A DNA stretch of 64,000 nucleotides from assembly GCF_002797555.1 (NCBI RefSeq), contig NZ_PGFA01000006.1, positions 1 through 64,000 of the forward strand. The letters are read 5' to 3'. This stretch comes from Hymenobacter chitinivorans DSM 11115. GTDB lineage: Bacteria > Bacteroidota > Bacteroidia > Cytophagales > Hymenobacteraceae. The first letter of the stretch is position 1, and each line of letters starts with the position of its first letter. Shown here piece after piece: positions 48,688 through 58,200 of the stretch. A program made the translations under genes and the position numbers. The notes beneath the pieces are model-generated. The model had not been told where the DNA came from, made no database searches, and saw only the letters and a program-made list of their open reading frames with translations.

Positions 48688-50171
48688 TGCTGACTGCCTT
48701 TTTACTCTTCTTTCCCGTCGCGGCGGCGCTGCTGCTGCACTTTGCCAAGGGCAATGCGGCGCGGGTAATGGCCCTGGGGGCAGCCCTGGTGGAATTTGCC
48801 GTGGCCGTGTTTGCCGCCGTTACGGCCGCTTCGAATATGACGCCCGGCAACAGCGAGGCCGCCTATTCCACGTTTGTCGTCAACATTCCCTGGATAGCCT
48901 CGGCTGGTATCAACTTCCACATTGGCATGGACGGGCTGAGTTTGCTGCTGGTGCTGCTGACCACCTTTCTGGTGCCGCTCATCATCCTGGCATCCTTCCG
49001 CCACGACTATCCCAACGCCTCGGCCTTCTACGCCCTGATTCTGTTCATGCAGACCGGCCTGATCGGTGTGTTCGTGTCGCTGGATGCCTTCCTGTTCTAC
49101 TTCTTCTGGGAAGTGGCCCTGATTCCGATTTACTTCCTGGCCGGCGTCTGGGGCTCGGAACGCCGCATTGCCGTCACCTTCAAGTTTTTCCTGTACACCA
49201 TTATCGGCTCGCTCTTCATGCTGGCCGCCTTCGTGTACCTCTACTTCCAGACCGGCGCCAATGGTGCGGTCCGCTCCTCCGACATTGCCGCTTTCTACAA
49301 CCTGACGCTGACGGCTTCGCAGCAGGCTTGGGTGTTCTGGCTGATCTTCATTGCCTTCGCCGTGAAGATGCCGATTTTCCCCTTCCACACCTGGCAGCCC
49401 GACACCTACACCGAAAGCCCCGTGCCCGCCACCATGCTGCTCTCGGGCATCATGCTCAAAATGGGTATCTACGGCACGCTGCGCTGGCTGCTGCCCATCG
49501 TCCCGCTCGGTACCAGCCAGTGGGGTAAGCTGGTGATGATTCTCGCGGTTATCGGCATTATCTACGGCGCTATTATCGCCATTCGCCAGCGCGACATGAA
49601 GCGGCTTATTGCTTATTCGTCGCTCTCCCACGTGGGCTTGATGGCCGCCGGCGTATTCTCGCTGACCTTCATGGGCCTGCAGGGTGCCGTGATTCAGATG
49701 CTGGCCCACGGTGTGAACGTAGTCGGCATGTTCTTTATCGGCGACATTATCCAGCGCCGCACCGGCACCCGGCAGATTGCGGAGCTAGGCGGCCTGACCA
49801 AGCACACGCCGCTCTTGTCGGTATGCTTCCTGGTGCTGCTGCTCGGTACCGTGGCGTTGCCGCTCACCAACGGTTTCGTGGGTGAATTCCTCTTGCTGGC
49901 CGGCGTGTACCAGTACAACATGTGGCTGGGCGCCGTGGCGGGTGTTACCATTATTCTGGCGGCCGTGTACCTGCTGCGCATGTTCCAGCGCGTGATGCTG
50001 GGCCCCGAAACCTCCTTTACTTCGACTATCCAGGATTTGACCGGCAGCGAGCTGGCCGTGCTGGTGCCCCTGATTGTGCTCGTGTTCTGGATTGGCTTGT
50101 TCCCCAATACCTTCCTGCGCATCTCGGAGCCCGCTGTACTGCAGATCTTAACCCTTGTGGGTAAACGCTAA
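48687..50171 (+). CDS. nuoM: NADH-quinone oxidoreductase subunit M
   Basis: 494 residues, about 14 membrane helices. Antiporter-like subunit: FYFFWEVALIPIYFLAGVWG (conserved Glu, near 137-156), AVKMPIFPFHTWQPDTYTES, PATMLLSGIMLKMGIYG, KRLIAYSSLSHVGLMAAG and LPLTNGFVGEFLLL. The start codon overlaps the stop of the small membrane gene before it. Confidence 0.98.
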   Translation: MLTAFLLFFPVAAALLLHFAKGNAARVMALGAALVEFAVAVFAAVTAASNMTPGNSEAAYSTFVVNIPWIASAGINFHIGMDGLSLLLVLLTTFLVPLIILASFRHDYPNASAFYALILFMQTGLIGVFVSLDAFLFYFFWEVALIPIYFLAGVWGSERRIAVTFKFFLYTIIGSLFMLAAFVYLYFQTGANGAVRSSDIAAFYNLTLTASQQAWVFWLIFIAFAVKMPIFPFHTWQPDTYTESPVPATMLLSGIMLKMGIYGTLRWLLPIVPLGTSQWGKLVMILAVIGIIYGAIIAIRQRDMKRLIAYSSLSHVGLMAAGVFSLTFMGLQGAVIQMLAHGVNVVGMFFIGDIIQRRTGTRQIAELGGLTKHTPLLSVCFLVLLLGTVALPLTNGFVGEFLLLAGVYQYNMWLGAVAGVTIILAAVYLLRMFQRVMLGPETSFTSTIQDLTGSELAVLVPLIVLVFWIGLFPNTFLRISEPAVLQILTLVGKR

Positions 50172-50188
50172 GCCCTGATTCCGACGAC

Positions 50189-51583
50189 ATGACCTCCATC
50201 ATTCTGCTCTCCGTTCTCGGCATCGTTAACCTGTTTCTCGGGTTCCTGAAGTCCAACAAAATCCTGCTGCCGGCGGCCATGGTCATTCTGGCCCTGGTCT
50301 TCGGTGCCAACCTGCTCGACTGGAATGCGTCCCAGACGTATTTCAACAACATGCTCACCATCGACCGGTACTCGGTGGCCTTTACCGGCATCGTAGTACT
50401 CTCGACGCTGCTGCTGATTCCCTTCTCGGAGAAATACGTGCGCGACGGCCAGGAAAACCTGGCGGAGTACTACTCCCTGCTGCTCTTCTCGCTCGTGGGC
50501 GCCATTATGATGGTTAGCTACGATAACCTGCTGATGCTCTTCGTAGGCATCGAAATCCTGAGCGTGTCAATGTACGTGGTGGCCGGTTCCGACAAGCGCA
50601 ACGTGCGCTCCAACGAAGCGGCCCTGAAGTACTTCCTGATGGGCTCCTTTGCCACCGGCATCCTGCTCTTCGGCATTGCGTTGGTGTATGGCGCTACCGG
50701 CACCTTCCAGCTTACCGACATCAACGCGGGCATCGTCAACCCCGCCAATGCCTCGCTGCAGCCCATGCTCTACATCGGCATGCTGCTCATGTTCATCGGT
50801 ATCAGCTTTAAAGTATCGGCCGCGCCCTTCCACTACTGGACGCCCGACGTGTACGAAGGCACCCCGACCTTCTTCACGGCCTTCATGAGCACGGTGGTGA
50901 AAACGGCTGGTTTTGCTGGTTTCTTCAAGCTGCTGATGGCCGCCTTCTTCGCCGCCAAAGGCTTCTGGGTGCCGACGCTGATGGCCATTACCGTCCTGAC
51001 GCTGCTCATCGGCAACGTGGGCGCCGTGGCCCAGTCCAGCGTGAAGCGGATGCTGGCTTACTCCAGTATTTCGCACGCCGGCTACCTGTTCATTGCCCTG
51101 ATTGCGGTGAACGGCAAGCTCTCGGCCAACGCCATTTTCTTTTACTCCCTGGCTTACTCCATTGCCACAATAGCGGCCTTCGCCGTGCTCAAGCTGGTAT
51201 CGGATCAGCGGCAGCGCGAAGACTACGCCGGTTTCAACGGCCTGGCCAAAACCAATCCGCTGCTGGCCTTTGTGATGACCGTGGCCATGCTGTCCTTGGC
51301 CGGTATTCCGCTCACCGGCGGCTTCTTCGGCAAGTTCTTCACCTTCGGCGCGGCCATCGACCGGGGCTATGTGGGCCTGGTGGTCTTCGCCGTCGTCATG
51401 TCGATGGTCAGCATTTACTACTACCTGCGCCCCATCATTGCCATGTACATGCAGCCTGCCGAAGACGAAACCGCCGAGCCCGTGGCAGTAAGCGGCTTTC
51501 AATCGGCGGTGCTGGTGCTGCTGGCCCTGCTAACGGTGGTGCTGGGCGTATTGCCGGGCTTGTTCAGCGAAGTATTCAAGTAA
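50189..51583 (+). CDS. nuoN: NADH-quinone oxidoreductase subunit N
   Basis: 464 residues, about 14 membrane helices. Antiporter-like subunit: LLMLFVGIEILSVSMYVVAG (conserved Glu), SNEAALKYFLMGSFATGIL, VSAAPFHYWTPDVYEGTPT, VKRMLAYSSISHAGYLFIAL and SLAGIPLTGGFFGKFFTF. Last subunit of complex I; a terminator follows. Confidence 0.98.
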   Translation: MTSIILLSVLGIVNLFLGFLKSNKILLPAAMVILALVFGANLLDWNASQTYFNNMLTIDRYSVAFTGIVVLSTLLLIPFSEKYVRDGQENLAEYYSLLLFSLVGAIMMVSYDNLLMLFVGIEILSVSMYVVAGSDKRNVRSNEAALKYFLMGSFATGILLFGIALVYGATGTFQLTDINAGIVNPANASLQPMLYIGMLLMFIGISFKVSAAPFHYWTPDVYEGTPTFFTAFMSTVVKTAGFAGFFKLLMAAFFAAKGFWVPTLMAITVLTLLIGNVGAVAQSSVKRMLAYSSISHAGYLFIALIAVNGKLSANAIFFYSLAYSIATIAAFAVLKLVSDQRQREDYAGFNGLAKTNPLLAFVMTVAMLSLAGIPLTGGFFGKFFTFGAAIDRGYVGLVVFAVVMSMVSIYYYLRPIIAMYMQPAEDETAEPVAVSGFQSAVLVLLALLTVVLGVLPGLFSEVFK

Positions 51584-51604
51584 GCTGGCTCCCTGGCTTA
51601 CCCA

Positions 51605-51643
51605 ACAGAAAGAGCGGCCCTGAGGGCCGCTCTTTCTGTTTTC
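51605..51643. terminator. Bidirectional terminator
   Basis: ACAGAAAGAGCGGCCC-TGA-GGGCCGCTCTTTCTGT followed by T residues, between convergent nuoN and the OmpA-domain gene. Confidence 0.92.
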
Positions 51644-51661
51644 TGCCGGTTTGAGTCAAGA

Positions 51662-53023
51662 TTATTTCTGGGTTACCCGAATGCTGATGCGGCGATTCAG
51701 GGCCCGGCCGACGGGCGTAGCGTTGCTGGCCACGCCGTGCTTGCCCCCATAGCCCTTGGCCTCCAGCCGGCTCAGCGGAATGCCCATGGCCACCAGCTCC
51801 GACAGGGCCACGTTGGCTCGGTCCTGGCTAAGCTTGAGGTTGGCCAGTACGCTGCCGGTGCTGTCGGTGTAGCCGCCAATCTTGGCCCGGGCGTTGGGGA
51901 AGCTCTTCAGAATGCTGGCCACGTTGCGCAGCTGCTGCCGCGACTCGTCGGTGAGCGAAGCTTTCTTAGCGTCGAAGTTGACCCGGTCGAAGTTGATCCA
52001 GCCCTTGGTGCGGTTCACGGGGTCGACCTGCACGGCGGGGTTGGCCAGGAAGGTGTAGAGCCGGTTTTCGGTGGAGTTGACGCCCACGGTCTGGCTGCTA
52101 CCGTCGACCATGGTTAGCGTTACGGGGCGGCCGGGGTCGTAGACGTAGGTATCGAGGGCCGCGTCGTAGTGGCCGCCGGGAGCTGCCGGAGCTTCGCCGC
52201 TACCGAAGCCAGCGGGGGTGGTGCCGGGCGCTGACGCGGCGCTGGTTAGGGCCAGGACGGCCGGATTGGTGGCTACGGCCCCATTGCCGGCCTTGTCACG
52301 CATTACGAAGTACTCGGCCCCGGCGCCCAGCACTACCAGTGCCAGCACCCAGGCCCAGCGGGAGGCGGAAGTTGCGGGCGGATTGTCCGTTGCCGGGGCG
52401 GCGGGTGAACTGTAGGTGTGCCCGCCACCCACCGGCGCCCAGGTGCCGACGCCTGGCTCGGGCACGGTGCTGGCCGGGACTTCGGGCCGGACCAGGCGCC
52501 CGGATGCCGGCTCGGCGCTGAATGGGCCCACCGAGCTGCCGGGCAGCAAGGCTTCGAGCACCTGGGTCCGCTGGCTTTTCAGGAAGCTGAGCAGCTCCTC
52601 GGGGTTCAGGTGGTGCAGGGTGGCGTAGCTGGCCAGGCGGTGCAGCACGGCCTGGGCCACAATGGCCAGCAGGGTTTCTACCGACGGCGGCTGAATGGCC
52701 GTGGCCGTGGCAATGCGGGCTACGGTGGCGCCGTAGGCCTCGCCCAGCAAGGCCCGCATCAGGTCGGAGCGGCGCTGCAGGGTGTCGGCCGTGAGCAGGT
52801 TGGGCAGCGCGCCCGATTCGGCGGCTTCGTGGGTTAGGGTCCAGAGGACTTCCGGGCCACCGGGCCGCTCGGCGCGGCCCATGAAACTACTGAGAATAAG
52901 CGGGGTAATCTTGCCTAAAGCCTTCCGAACTCCCTCCTCACTCTCGCCCACCACTACGCTGGTCTGGCTTACGGTATTACCCGTAAAGTACGTTTCAACT
53001 TCTTCCAGTAGGTTCTGATGCAT
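51662..53023 (-). CDS. DUF937 domain fused to a C-terminal OmpA domain
   Basis: 453 residues. The N-terminal 175 residues match DUF937: MHQNLLEEVETYFTG, KALGKITPLILSSFMG, LLTADTLQRRSDLMRALLGE, VETLLAIVAQAVLHRLASYA. A Pro/Ala/Gly-rich linker follows, then a membrane segment near 232-250 (WAWVLALVVLGAGAEYFVM), a second low-complexity stretch, and an OmpA/MotB peptidoglycan-binding domain near 340-452 (GWINFDRVNFDAKKASL, IGGYTDSTGSVLANLKLSQD, LEAKGYGGKHG, NRRISIRV). The cytoplasmic DUF937 part could be tied to the cell wall by the OmpA part. Role unknown. Confidence 0.9.
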   Translation of the reverse strand: MHQNLLEEVETYFTGNTVSQTSVVVGESEEGVRKALGKITPLILSSFMGRAERPGGPEVLWTLTHEAAESGALPNLLTADTLQRRSDLMRALLGEAYGATVARIATATAIQPPSVETLLAIVAQAVLHRLASYATLHHLNPEELLSFLKSQRTQVLEALLPGSSVGPFSAEPASGRLVRPEVPASTVPEPGVGTWAPVGGGHTYSSPAAPATDNPPATSASRWAWVLALVVLGAGAEYFVMRDKAGNGAVATNPAVLALTSAASAPGTTPAGFGSGEAPAAPGGHYDAALDTYVYDPGRPVTLTMVDGSSQTVGVNSTENRLYTFLANPAVQVDPVNRTKGWINFDRVNFDAKKASLTDESRQQLRNVASILKSFPNARAKIGGYTDSTGSVLANLKLSQDRANVALSELVAMGIPLSRLEAKGYGGKHGVASNATPVGRALNRRISIRVTQK

Positions 53024-53081
53024 ACTTGTCGAGGTTAACGTGTCTGATAGATAATAATACTAATTTTTATTTAAATATTAC

Positions 53082-53089
53082 CAAATATA
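53082..53089 (-). promoter_or_regulatory. -7 box of the DUF937-OmpA gene
   Basis: Reads TATATTTG on the minus strand, a perfect TAnnTTTG, in a very AT-rich leader about 60 bases before the start. Confidence 0.6.
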
Positions 53090-53145
53090 TTCTTTTCTGC
53101 ATTTCTTTTCCCACTCCCACTATCTCCGACCAAAACCCCTTAAAA

Positions 53146-53190
53146 CCAGTTAGGCCCCGGTTTCAAGTTGAAACGGGGCCTGACTGGCAA
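53146..53190 (-). terminator. Strong hairpin terminator
   Basis: CCAGTTAGGCCCCG-GTTTC / GAAAC-GGGGCCTGACTGG: a near-perfect stem with T-rich sequence on the minus side, directly after the exonuclease gene. Confidence 0.88.
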
Positions 53191-53207
53191 CTGTGGAAAC
53201 CGGAATT

Positions 53208-54002
53208 TTACACGCGTTTCATCACGGCGCTGATGCCGTCGGCGTAGATGACGGCCTCGTCGGCGAAGGGCTGCTCGCCACGGAATTTCTGCAACAGCCG
53301 GGCCGTGGTAATGATGTCCTTCTGGCAGTAGTGCACGATGCGCGGCAAGTCGTTGTCGGTGTAGTACACCCGGGCTACGTCGGCGCCGGTGATGTCGTCT
53401 TTGGGCGTGGGAATGTTGAACAAGCCCGCCAGCAGCGACAGGGAGGTGTAGGATTTCCGGTCGCCGAACTTCCAGAGCTCCATCGTGTCGAGGTGGGCAA
53501 TTTCCCAGGGCTTCTTGCCGGCAATATCGAGCTGGGGCGGCAGCGGCAGCCCGTTGATGAGCAGGCGGCGGCCCAGGTAGGGAAAGTCGAATTCCTTGCC
53601 GTTGTGGGCGCAGAGCAGGTAATTGGGCTTACGGGCCAGCAAGGCCGAAAACTCGCGCAGCATGGTTACCTCGTCGTGGTCGGCGAAGCTCTTGACCCGG
53701 AAGCGCCACAGCTCTTCCTGCTTGTCGAAGGTGAAGCAACCCACCGAGATGCATACTACCCGGCCAAACTCGGCGTAGATGCCGGCCTGCTCAAAGAGGG
53801 AGGCGGCTTCGAGGTGGGAAGGCATTTCCTCCACGTCGGCGCGGGAGGAGCTCCAGCCTTTTTCGCGGCGCAGGGCGTGGCACTTATGCTCCCAGAGCAG
53901 GCGCAACATGTCGTTCAGCTCATCGTGGCAGCCTACGCAGGGCACGGTTTCGATGTCGAGCACGAAGACCTGTTCCAGGGAAATATTGCGTAAAATCTGC
54001 AT
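53208..54002 (-). CDS. PolB-like 3'-5' exonuclease (RNase H fold)
   Basis: 264 residues from the ATG at 54002 (MQILRN). The DEDD exonuclease pattern is visible: Exo I VFVLDIETVP with Asp and Glu (near 13-22), Exo II LLCAHNGKEFDFPYLGRRL with Asn and Asp (near 129-147), and Exo III HYCQKDIITTARLLQKF with Asp (near 227-243). It matches the predicted PolB-exonuclease family found as stand-alone proteins. It should remove nucleotides from DNA 3' ends; substrate untested. Monocistronic. Confidence 0.88.
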   Translation of the reverse strand: MQILRNISLEQVFVLDIETVPCVGCHDELNDMLRLLWEHKCHALRREKGWSSSRADVEEMPSHLEAASLFEQAGIYAEFGRVVCISVGCFTFDKQEELWRFRVKSFADHDEVTMLREFSALLARKPNYLLCAHNGKEFDFPYLGRRLLINGLPLPPQLDIAGKKPWEIAHLDTMELWKFGDRKSYTSLSLLAGLFNIPTPKDDITGADVARVYYTDNDLPRIVHYCQKDIITTARLLQKFRGEQPFADEAVIYADGISAVMKRV

Positions 54003-54434
54003 AGCGAAGCGCGCCAACCGGTATTTGAATATCGAAGATAACCGCCCGGCGCAAGAATCGTCTTAAAAATGTGCGGGCCGTTTTCGGCCAGCCGGCTGGT
54101 TTACGGCCTTGGCAGGAGCCCAAAACTACGCCGCCCGGCCTCCGGCGGTGTGAAACCGGAAGTCGGGCGGCGGATGTCGGAAGCCAAAGCGCGCGGGGCA
54201 ATTACCGCCGTTCAGGCCAGGGCGGGGCGGCCCCGGAGCCATAACCCTACTAACACAATCAGCACTTGGCGGCGTGGTTTTGGCATGGCGTCCGACAATT
54301 TAGGAAGTAAAAATCCAACGGCTCCGCTTACCCTCTGCATGGCGGATTCGGCGGGGCCATTGGTCATGCTCAAGTTGCAGCATTCCGCGTCCCCAATCAA
54401 TCACATGATTATGTGAGTAGCCCGGGGCCGCGGC
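54003..54434. other. Intergenic region without a convincing gene
   Basis: 432 bases. It holds a possible -7 box for the exonuclease (TATCTTCG on the minus strand, 54033-54040) and a palindromic motif CACAT-GATT-ATGTG at 54402-54415. Short open frames here have no family resemblance and unusual composition. Confidence 0.55.
54402..54417. promoter_or_regulatory. Palindromic motif copy 1 near the NarL-type regulator
   Basis: ACATGATTATGTGAG (54403-54417) within CACAT-GATT-ATGTG. It matches 55154-55168 at 14 of 15 bases; the two flank the response-regulator gene. Confidence 0.5.
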
Positions 54435-55091
54435 CTAGGTCAGGCCCTGACGCAGGGCTTTAGACACGGCCTCGGTCATGGAGCGCACGTGCAGTTTTTC
54501 GTAGATTTTCTTGATGTGGGACCGGACCGTGTCGATGCTGATGCCCCGGTCGGCGGCAATCATCTTGTAGCTGTAGCCCTCCACGAGCAAACCCAGAATT
54601 TCCTGCTCCCGGGCGCTGAGGTTGGCCGGCGACTCGTCGGTGGCGGTGGCCATCGGCGGCTTGGAGCGCGGAAACAGGCGCAGCACCTGCCGGGCAATGG
54701 CGGGCGTCATGGGGGCCCCACCCAGGCGCACCTCCCCAATGGCGTCGAGCAGCTTCACGGGCGGCGTTTTCTTGAGCAGGTAGCCGTCGGCGCCGGCGCA
54801 GATGGCTTCAAATACCCGGTCGTTGTCCTCAAACACGGTCAGCATCACCACGTTGACCTGGGGCGCCGACTTCTTAATGCGCTTGAGGCCCTCGATGCCG
54901 TTGATGCCGGGCATGTCGATATCCATCAGGATAACGTCGGGGGTAAGGCGGGCTACGTCGGCCGTGGCTTGGGTGCAGTTGCCCAGCGCGCCCACCAGCT
55001 CCAGGCCCGGCGAGCCGGCGAGCAGCTGGCTCAGGCTGGCCCGCAGGTCGGAGTTATCTTCGTAAATCAGGACGCGGGTGGGAGTTTCCAT
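54435..55091 (-). CDS. NarL/FixJ-type response regulator (REC-LuxR HTH)
   Basis: 218 residues. Receiver domain near 1-125: RVLIYEDNSDLRASLSQLL acidic pair, DVILMDIDMPGINGIEGL with phospho-acceptor Asp57, VVMLTVFEDNDRVFEAICAG, GYLLKKTPP with the conserved Lys. LuxR-type helix-turn-helix near 155-215: LSAREQEILGLLVEGYSYKM, ISIDTVRSHIKKIYEKLHV. It lies downstream of the propeller histidine kinase on the same strand, its most likely partner. Confidence 0.95.
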   Translation of the reverse strand: METPTRVLIYEDNSDLRASLSQLLAGSPGLELVGALGNCTQATADVARLTPDVILMDIDMPGINGIEGLKRIKKSAPQVNVVMLTVFEDNDRVFEAICAGADGYLLKKTPPVKLLDAIGEVRLGGAPMTPAIARQVLRLFPRSKPPMATATDESPANLSAREQEILGLLVEGYSYKMIAADRGISIDTVRSHIKKIYEKLHVRSMTEAVSKALRQGLT

Positions 55092-55119
55092 AGGGTTCGG
55101 CTAGCGGAGTTTGCGAAGG

Positions 55120-55127
55120 TAAAGATA
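55120..55127 (-). promoter_or_regulatory. Possible -7 box of the response-regulator gene
   Basis: Reads TATCTTTA on the minus strand (one base from TAnnTTTG), about 30 bases before the start. A second near-match TACCTTCG overlaps at 55114-55121. Confidence 0.45.
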
Positions 55128-55153
55128 CGGTGCCCGGGGCCCTGGTTGAGCCT

Positions 55154-55168
55154 ACATGATAATGTGAG
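55154..55168. promoter_or_regulatory. Palindromic motif copy 2 upstream of the response-regulator gene
   Basis: ACATGATAATGTGAG, about 45-60 bases upstream of the predicted transcription start, where an activator would bind. Confidence 0.5.
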
Positions 55169-55211
55169 CAACTTTTCAGCGGCCGGTTTTCGGCAATTTT
55201 AATCCTATAAA

Positions 55212-58200
55212 TCAGCTTTTTAGCGGCACGTTCAGGCGCAGCACCGTGCCCTGACCGGGGGCCGTCTGAATGTCGAGCACGCCCTTCATGGCGGCGGCCC
55301 GGCTGTTCATATTGGTCAGGCCATTGCCGCCGCCCTGGGCCGGGGCCTGGGGGTCGAAACCCACGCCGTCGTCCTGCACGGTGAGTACCAGCCGCTGGTG
55401 CTCGTAGGCCAGGGTAATGGCCGCCTCGGTGCACTGGGCGTACTTGGCCAGGTTATTTACGGCTTCCTTAAACAAGAGAAAAAACTCCCGCCGGGCCCGC
55501 ATATTCAGCCGCAGCCCGGCAATGGACGGGTCGGCGCGGAAGGTGAAGTCGATGCCGCGGGCTTCGAGCACGTCGGAGGCGAAGCTGCGCATGCGGGCCA
55601 CCACATCGTCCATGGAGTCGTGGGCCGGGTTGATGGTCCAGACGATGTCGTCCATGGCGTCGAGCATGCGGCGCGAGGAGTCGCCAATCTGGTCGAGCAG
55701 GGCCGTGGCCTGGTCGGTACGCTGGTTGTGCTGGTGAGTGCGGGCAATCTGGCTCAGGATGGAAATGCTGCTGAGCGTGGAACCCATGTCGTCGTGCAGG
55801 TCGCGGGCAATGTTGTGGCGCACCCGCTCCAGGGCCAGCAGCTGGCGCACCCGCAGGCGGTAGGCCAGGAACAGCAGCCCAAACAGCACCCAGCTAATCA
55901 GAATCCGGAACCACCAGGTGCCGTACCAGTGGGGCTGCACCACGATGGTGAGGGCCGTGCCCCGGGGGTTCCAGATTCCGTCGTTGTTGGTGGCCCGTAC
56001 CCGAAAAGTATAGGTGCCCGGGTCGAGGTTGGTATAAGTGGCTTCGCGCTTGGTGCCGGCCTGCACCCAGTCGGGGTCGAAGTTTTCGAGCATGTAGGCG
56101 TAGCGGTTTTTCTCCGGCAGGCGGAAGTTCAGGGCCGCAAACTCCACGGAAAAGAAATAATCCTGGGGGCCCAGCACGATGCGGCGGCGCACGGTAATGC
56201 TGGTATCGAGCTCCACAGGCTGGTTGAACTTGCGGAAGCCGGTGAGCACCACGGGCGGCGGCACGGCGTTGGTACGCACGGCGCCGGGCTGGAAGCTGAC
56301 CAAGCCCTGCACCCCGCCAAAGTAGAGCCGCCCGCTGGGGCTGGCGTAGTAGCCGCCGGCGTTGAACTCGTCGAAGGGCAGTCCGTCGCGGGTGTCGAAG
56401 GTATAGAACTGGTTGTTGGCCGGCGTGAAGCGGGCCAGGCCCTTGTTGGTGGAAAGCCAGAGGTGCTGCTGGGCGTCTTCCAGCACGCCGTATACCACGT
56501 CGTTGGGCAGGCCCTGGGGCTCCCGGAAAGTAGTGAAAATGCCCCGGCGCGCGTCGTCGAGGCGGCAGAGGCCCCCGCCCTCGGTGCCCACCCAGAGCTG
56601 GCCGGCGTGGTCTTCCAGGATAGAGCGCACGAAGTTGCTGCTCAGGCTGCGCGGGTTTCGGTCGTCGGTGCGGAAGGCCGAAAACTGGCCCGTGACGGGG
56701 TTGTAGCAGCACAGCCCGCCCCCGCCGGTGCCCACCCACACCCGGCCGGTGCGGTCCTGGTGCACCACGCGCACGAAGTTGTTGCTCAGGCTGCGCGGGT
56801 TGGCCGGGTCGTTGCGGAAGCTAGTAAAGCCGTCTTTGTCCGGCTCGAAGCGGTTCAGCCCGCCTTCGGTACCCACCCACAGCCGCCCGTCGGGTCCTTC
56901 GTAAATGGTCCGGATAAAGTCTTCACTGATAGTATTTTTTACGGCCGGGTCGTGGCGGTAGTGCCGGAACCGGGTGGCGCCGGGCTCCAAGCAGTCGAGG
57001 CCCTGGCTCTGGGTGCCTACCCACAAGCGGCCTTGCCGGTCGAAGCACAGGGCCCGCACGAAGTCCTCACTCAGGCTACCGGGGTCCTGGGGGTGGTGCC
57101 GAAACTCCCGGCGCTGGCCCGTGGCGGGATTGTAGCTCACCAGGCCCAGGCTTTCGGTACCCACCCACACCGTCCCGGCCGCGTCTTCGGCCACGGCCCA
57201 CACCGGACCGTTGGGCCGGCCGGCCAGGCCCGGATAGGCGGCAAAGGCACTGGGCTGGGCTTCGAAGCTGCTGATGCCGCCCTCAGTGCCGGTCCAGAGC
57301 AGGCCCGAGCGGTCCTGAAACACGGACAGCACCACGTTGTCGGGCAGGGAATGCACGACCCCGCTCTGGTGCTGGTACGTGGTGAACGTGTGGGCCACGG
57401 GCTGGTAGCGCACCAGCCCCTTGTTGGTACCAATCCAGACGTGCTGCTGCTGGTCGAGAAACAGGGCCCGGATAGCCTCCCCCGGTCCGGCCGCCACCCG
57501 CTGCCCAATACCCTGGCGCGGACCGGTGGCCGGCACATACCAGAGCCCGTCGGTTTCGGTGCCCACCCACAGCCCACCCTGCTTATCGGGCTGCAGGGCC
57601 GTAATGGCGCTGGTAGGGGCCCAGCGCGGATCGGCTTCGAGGTAGCCGGTGGCCGGGTTCAGGCGGCTGATTCGACCTTCGCCGGTGCCCACCCAGAGCG
57701 TACCCGTGGCCGACTGCGTAATGGCCCGGACGGAGTTGCGGCGCAGGTTTTCGGGCAGGCTGGCCGCGTGCACGAAGCGCTGAAAATGGTTTTTGCGGGG
57801 CTCAAAGCGGTGCAAGCCGCCTTCGGTGCCGGCCCACACCCGCCCCTGCCGGTCGCAGTACACGACGCGCACAAAGTTGTCGGCCAGCCCGTTCTCATCG
57901 GTGGGCTCGTACTCAAAGGAGCGGAAACGGCCCGTTACGTGGTTGTAGCGGCACAGCCCCCCCCCGCCGGTGCCCACCCAGAGCTGGCCCTGCTGGTCTT
58001 CGGTCAACGACAAGATGAAGTTGCTGCTCAGGCTGCCCGAGCGTTGGGGGTCGTTGCGAAACACCCGAAACTCTACTCCGTCGTAGCGGCTCAACCCATC
58101 CTGGGTGCCAAACCACAGAAAGCCCCGCCGGTCCTGCACAATGCTGTAGACGCTGTTTTCCGACAGGCCCTGGGCCGCCGTCAGCGTATGAAAGGTCAGG

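Noticed and set aside
54069..54416. A 115-codon plus-strand frame in the gap before the NarL-type regulator
   Set aside because: No family resemblance and basic, low-order composition; it also covers the palindromic motif.
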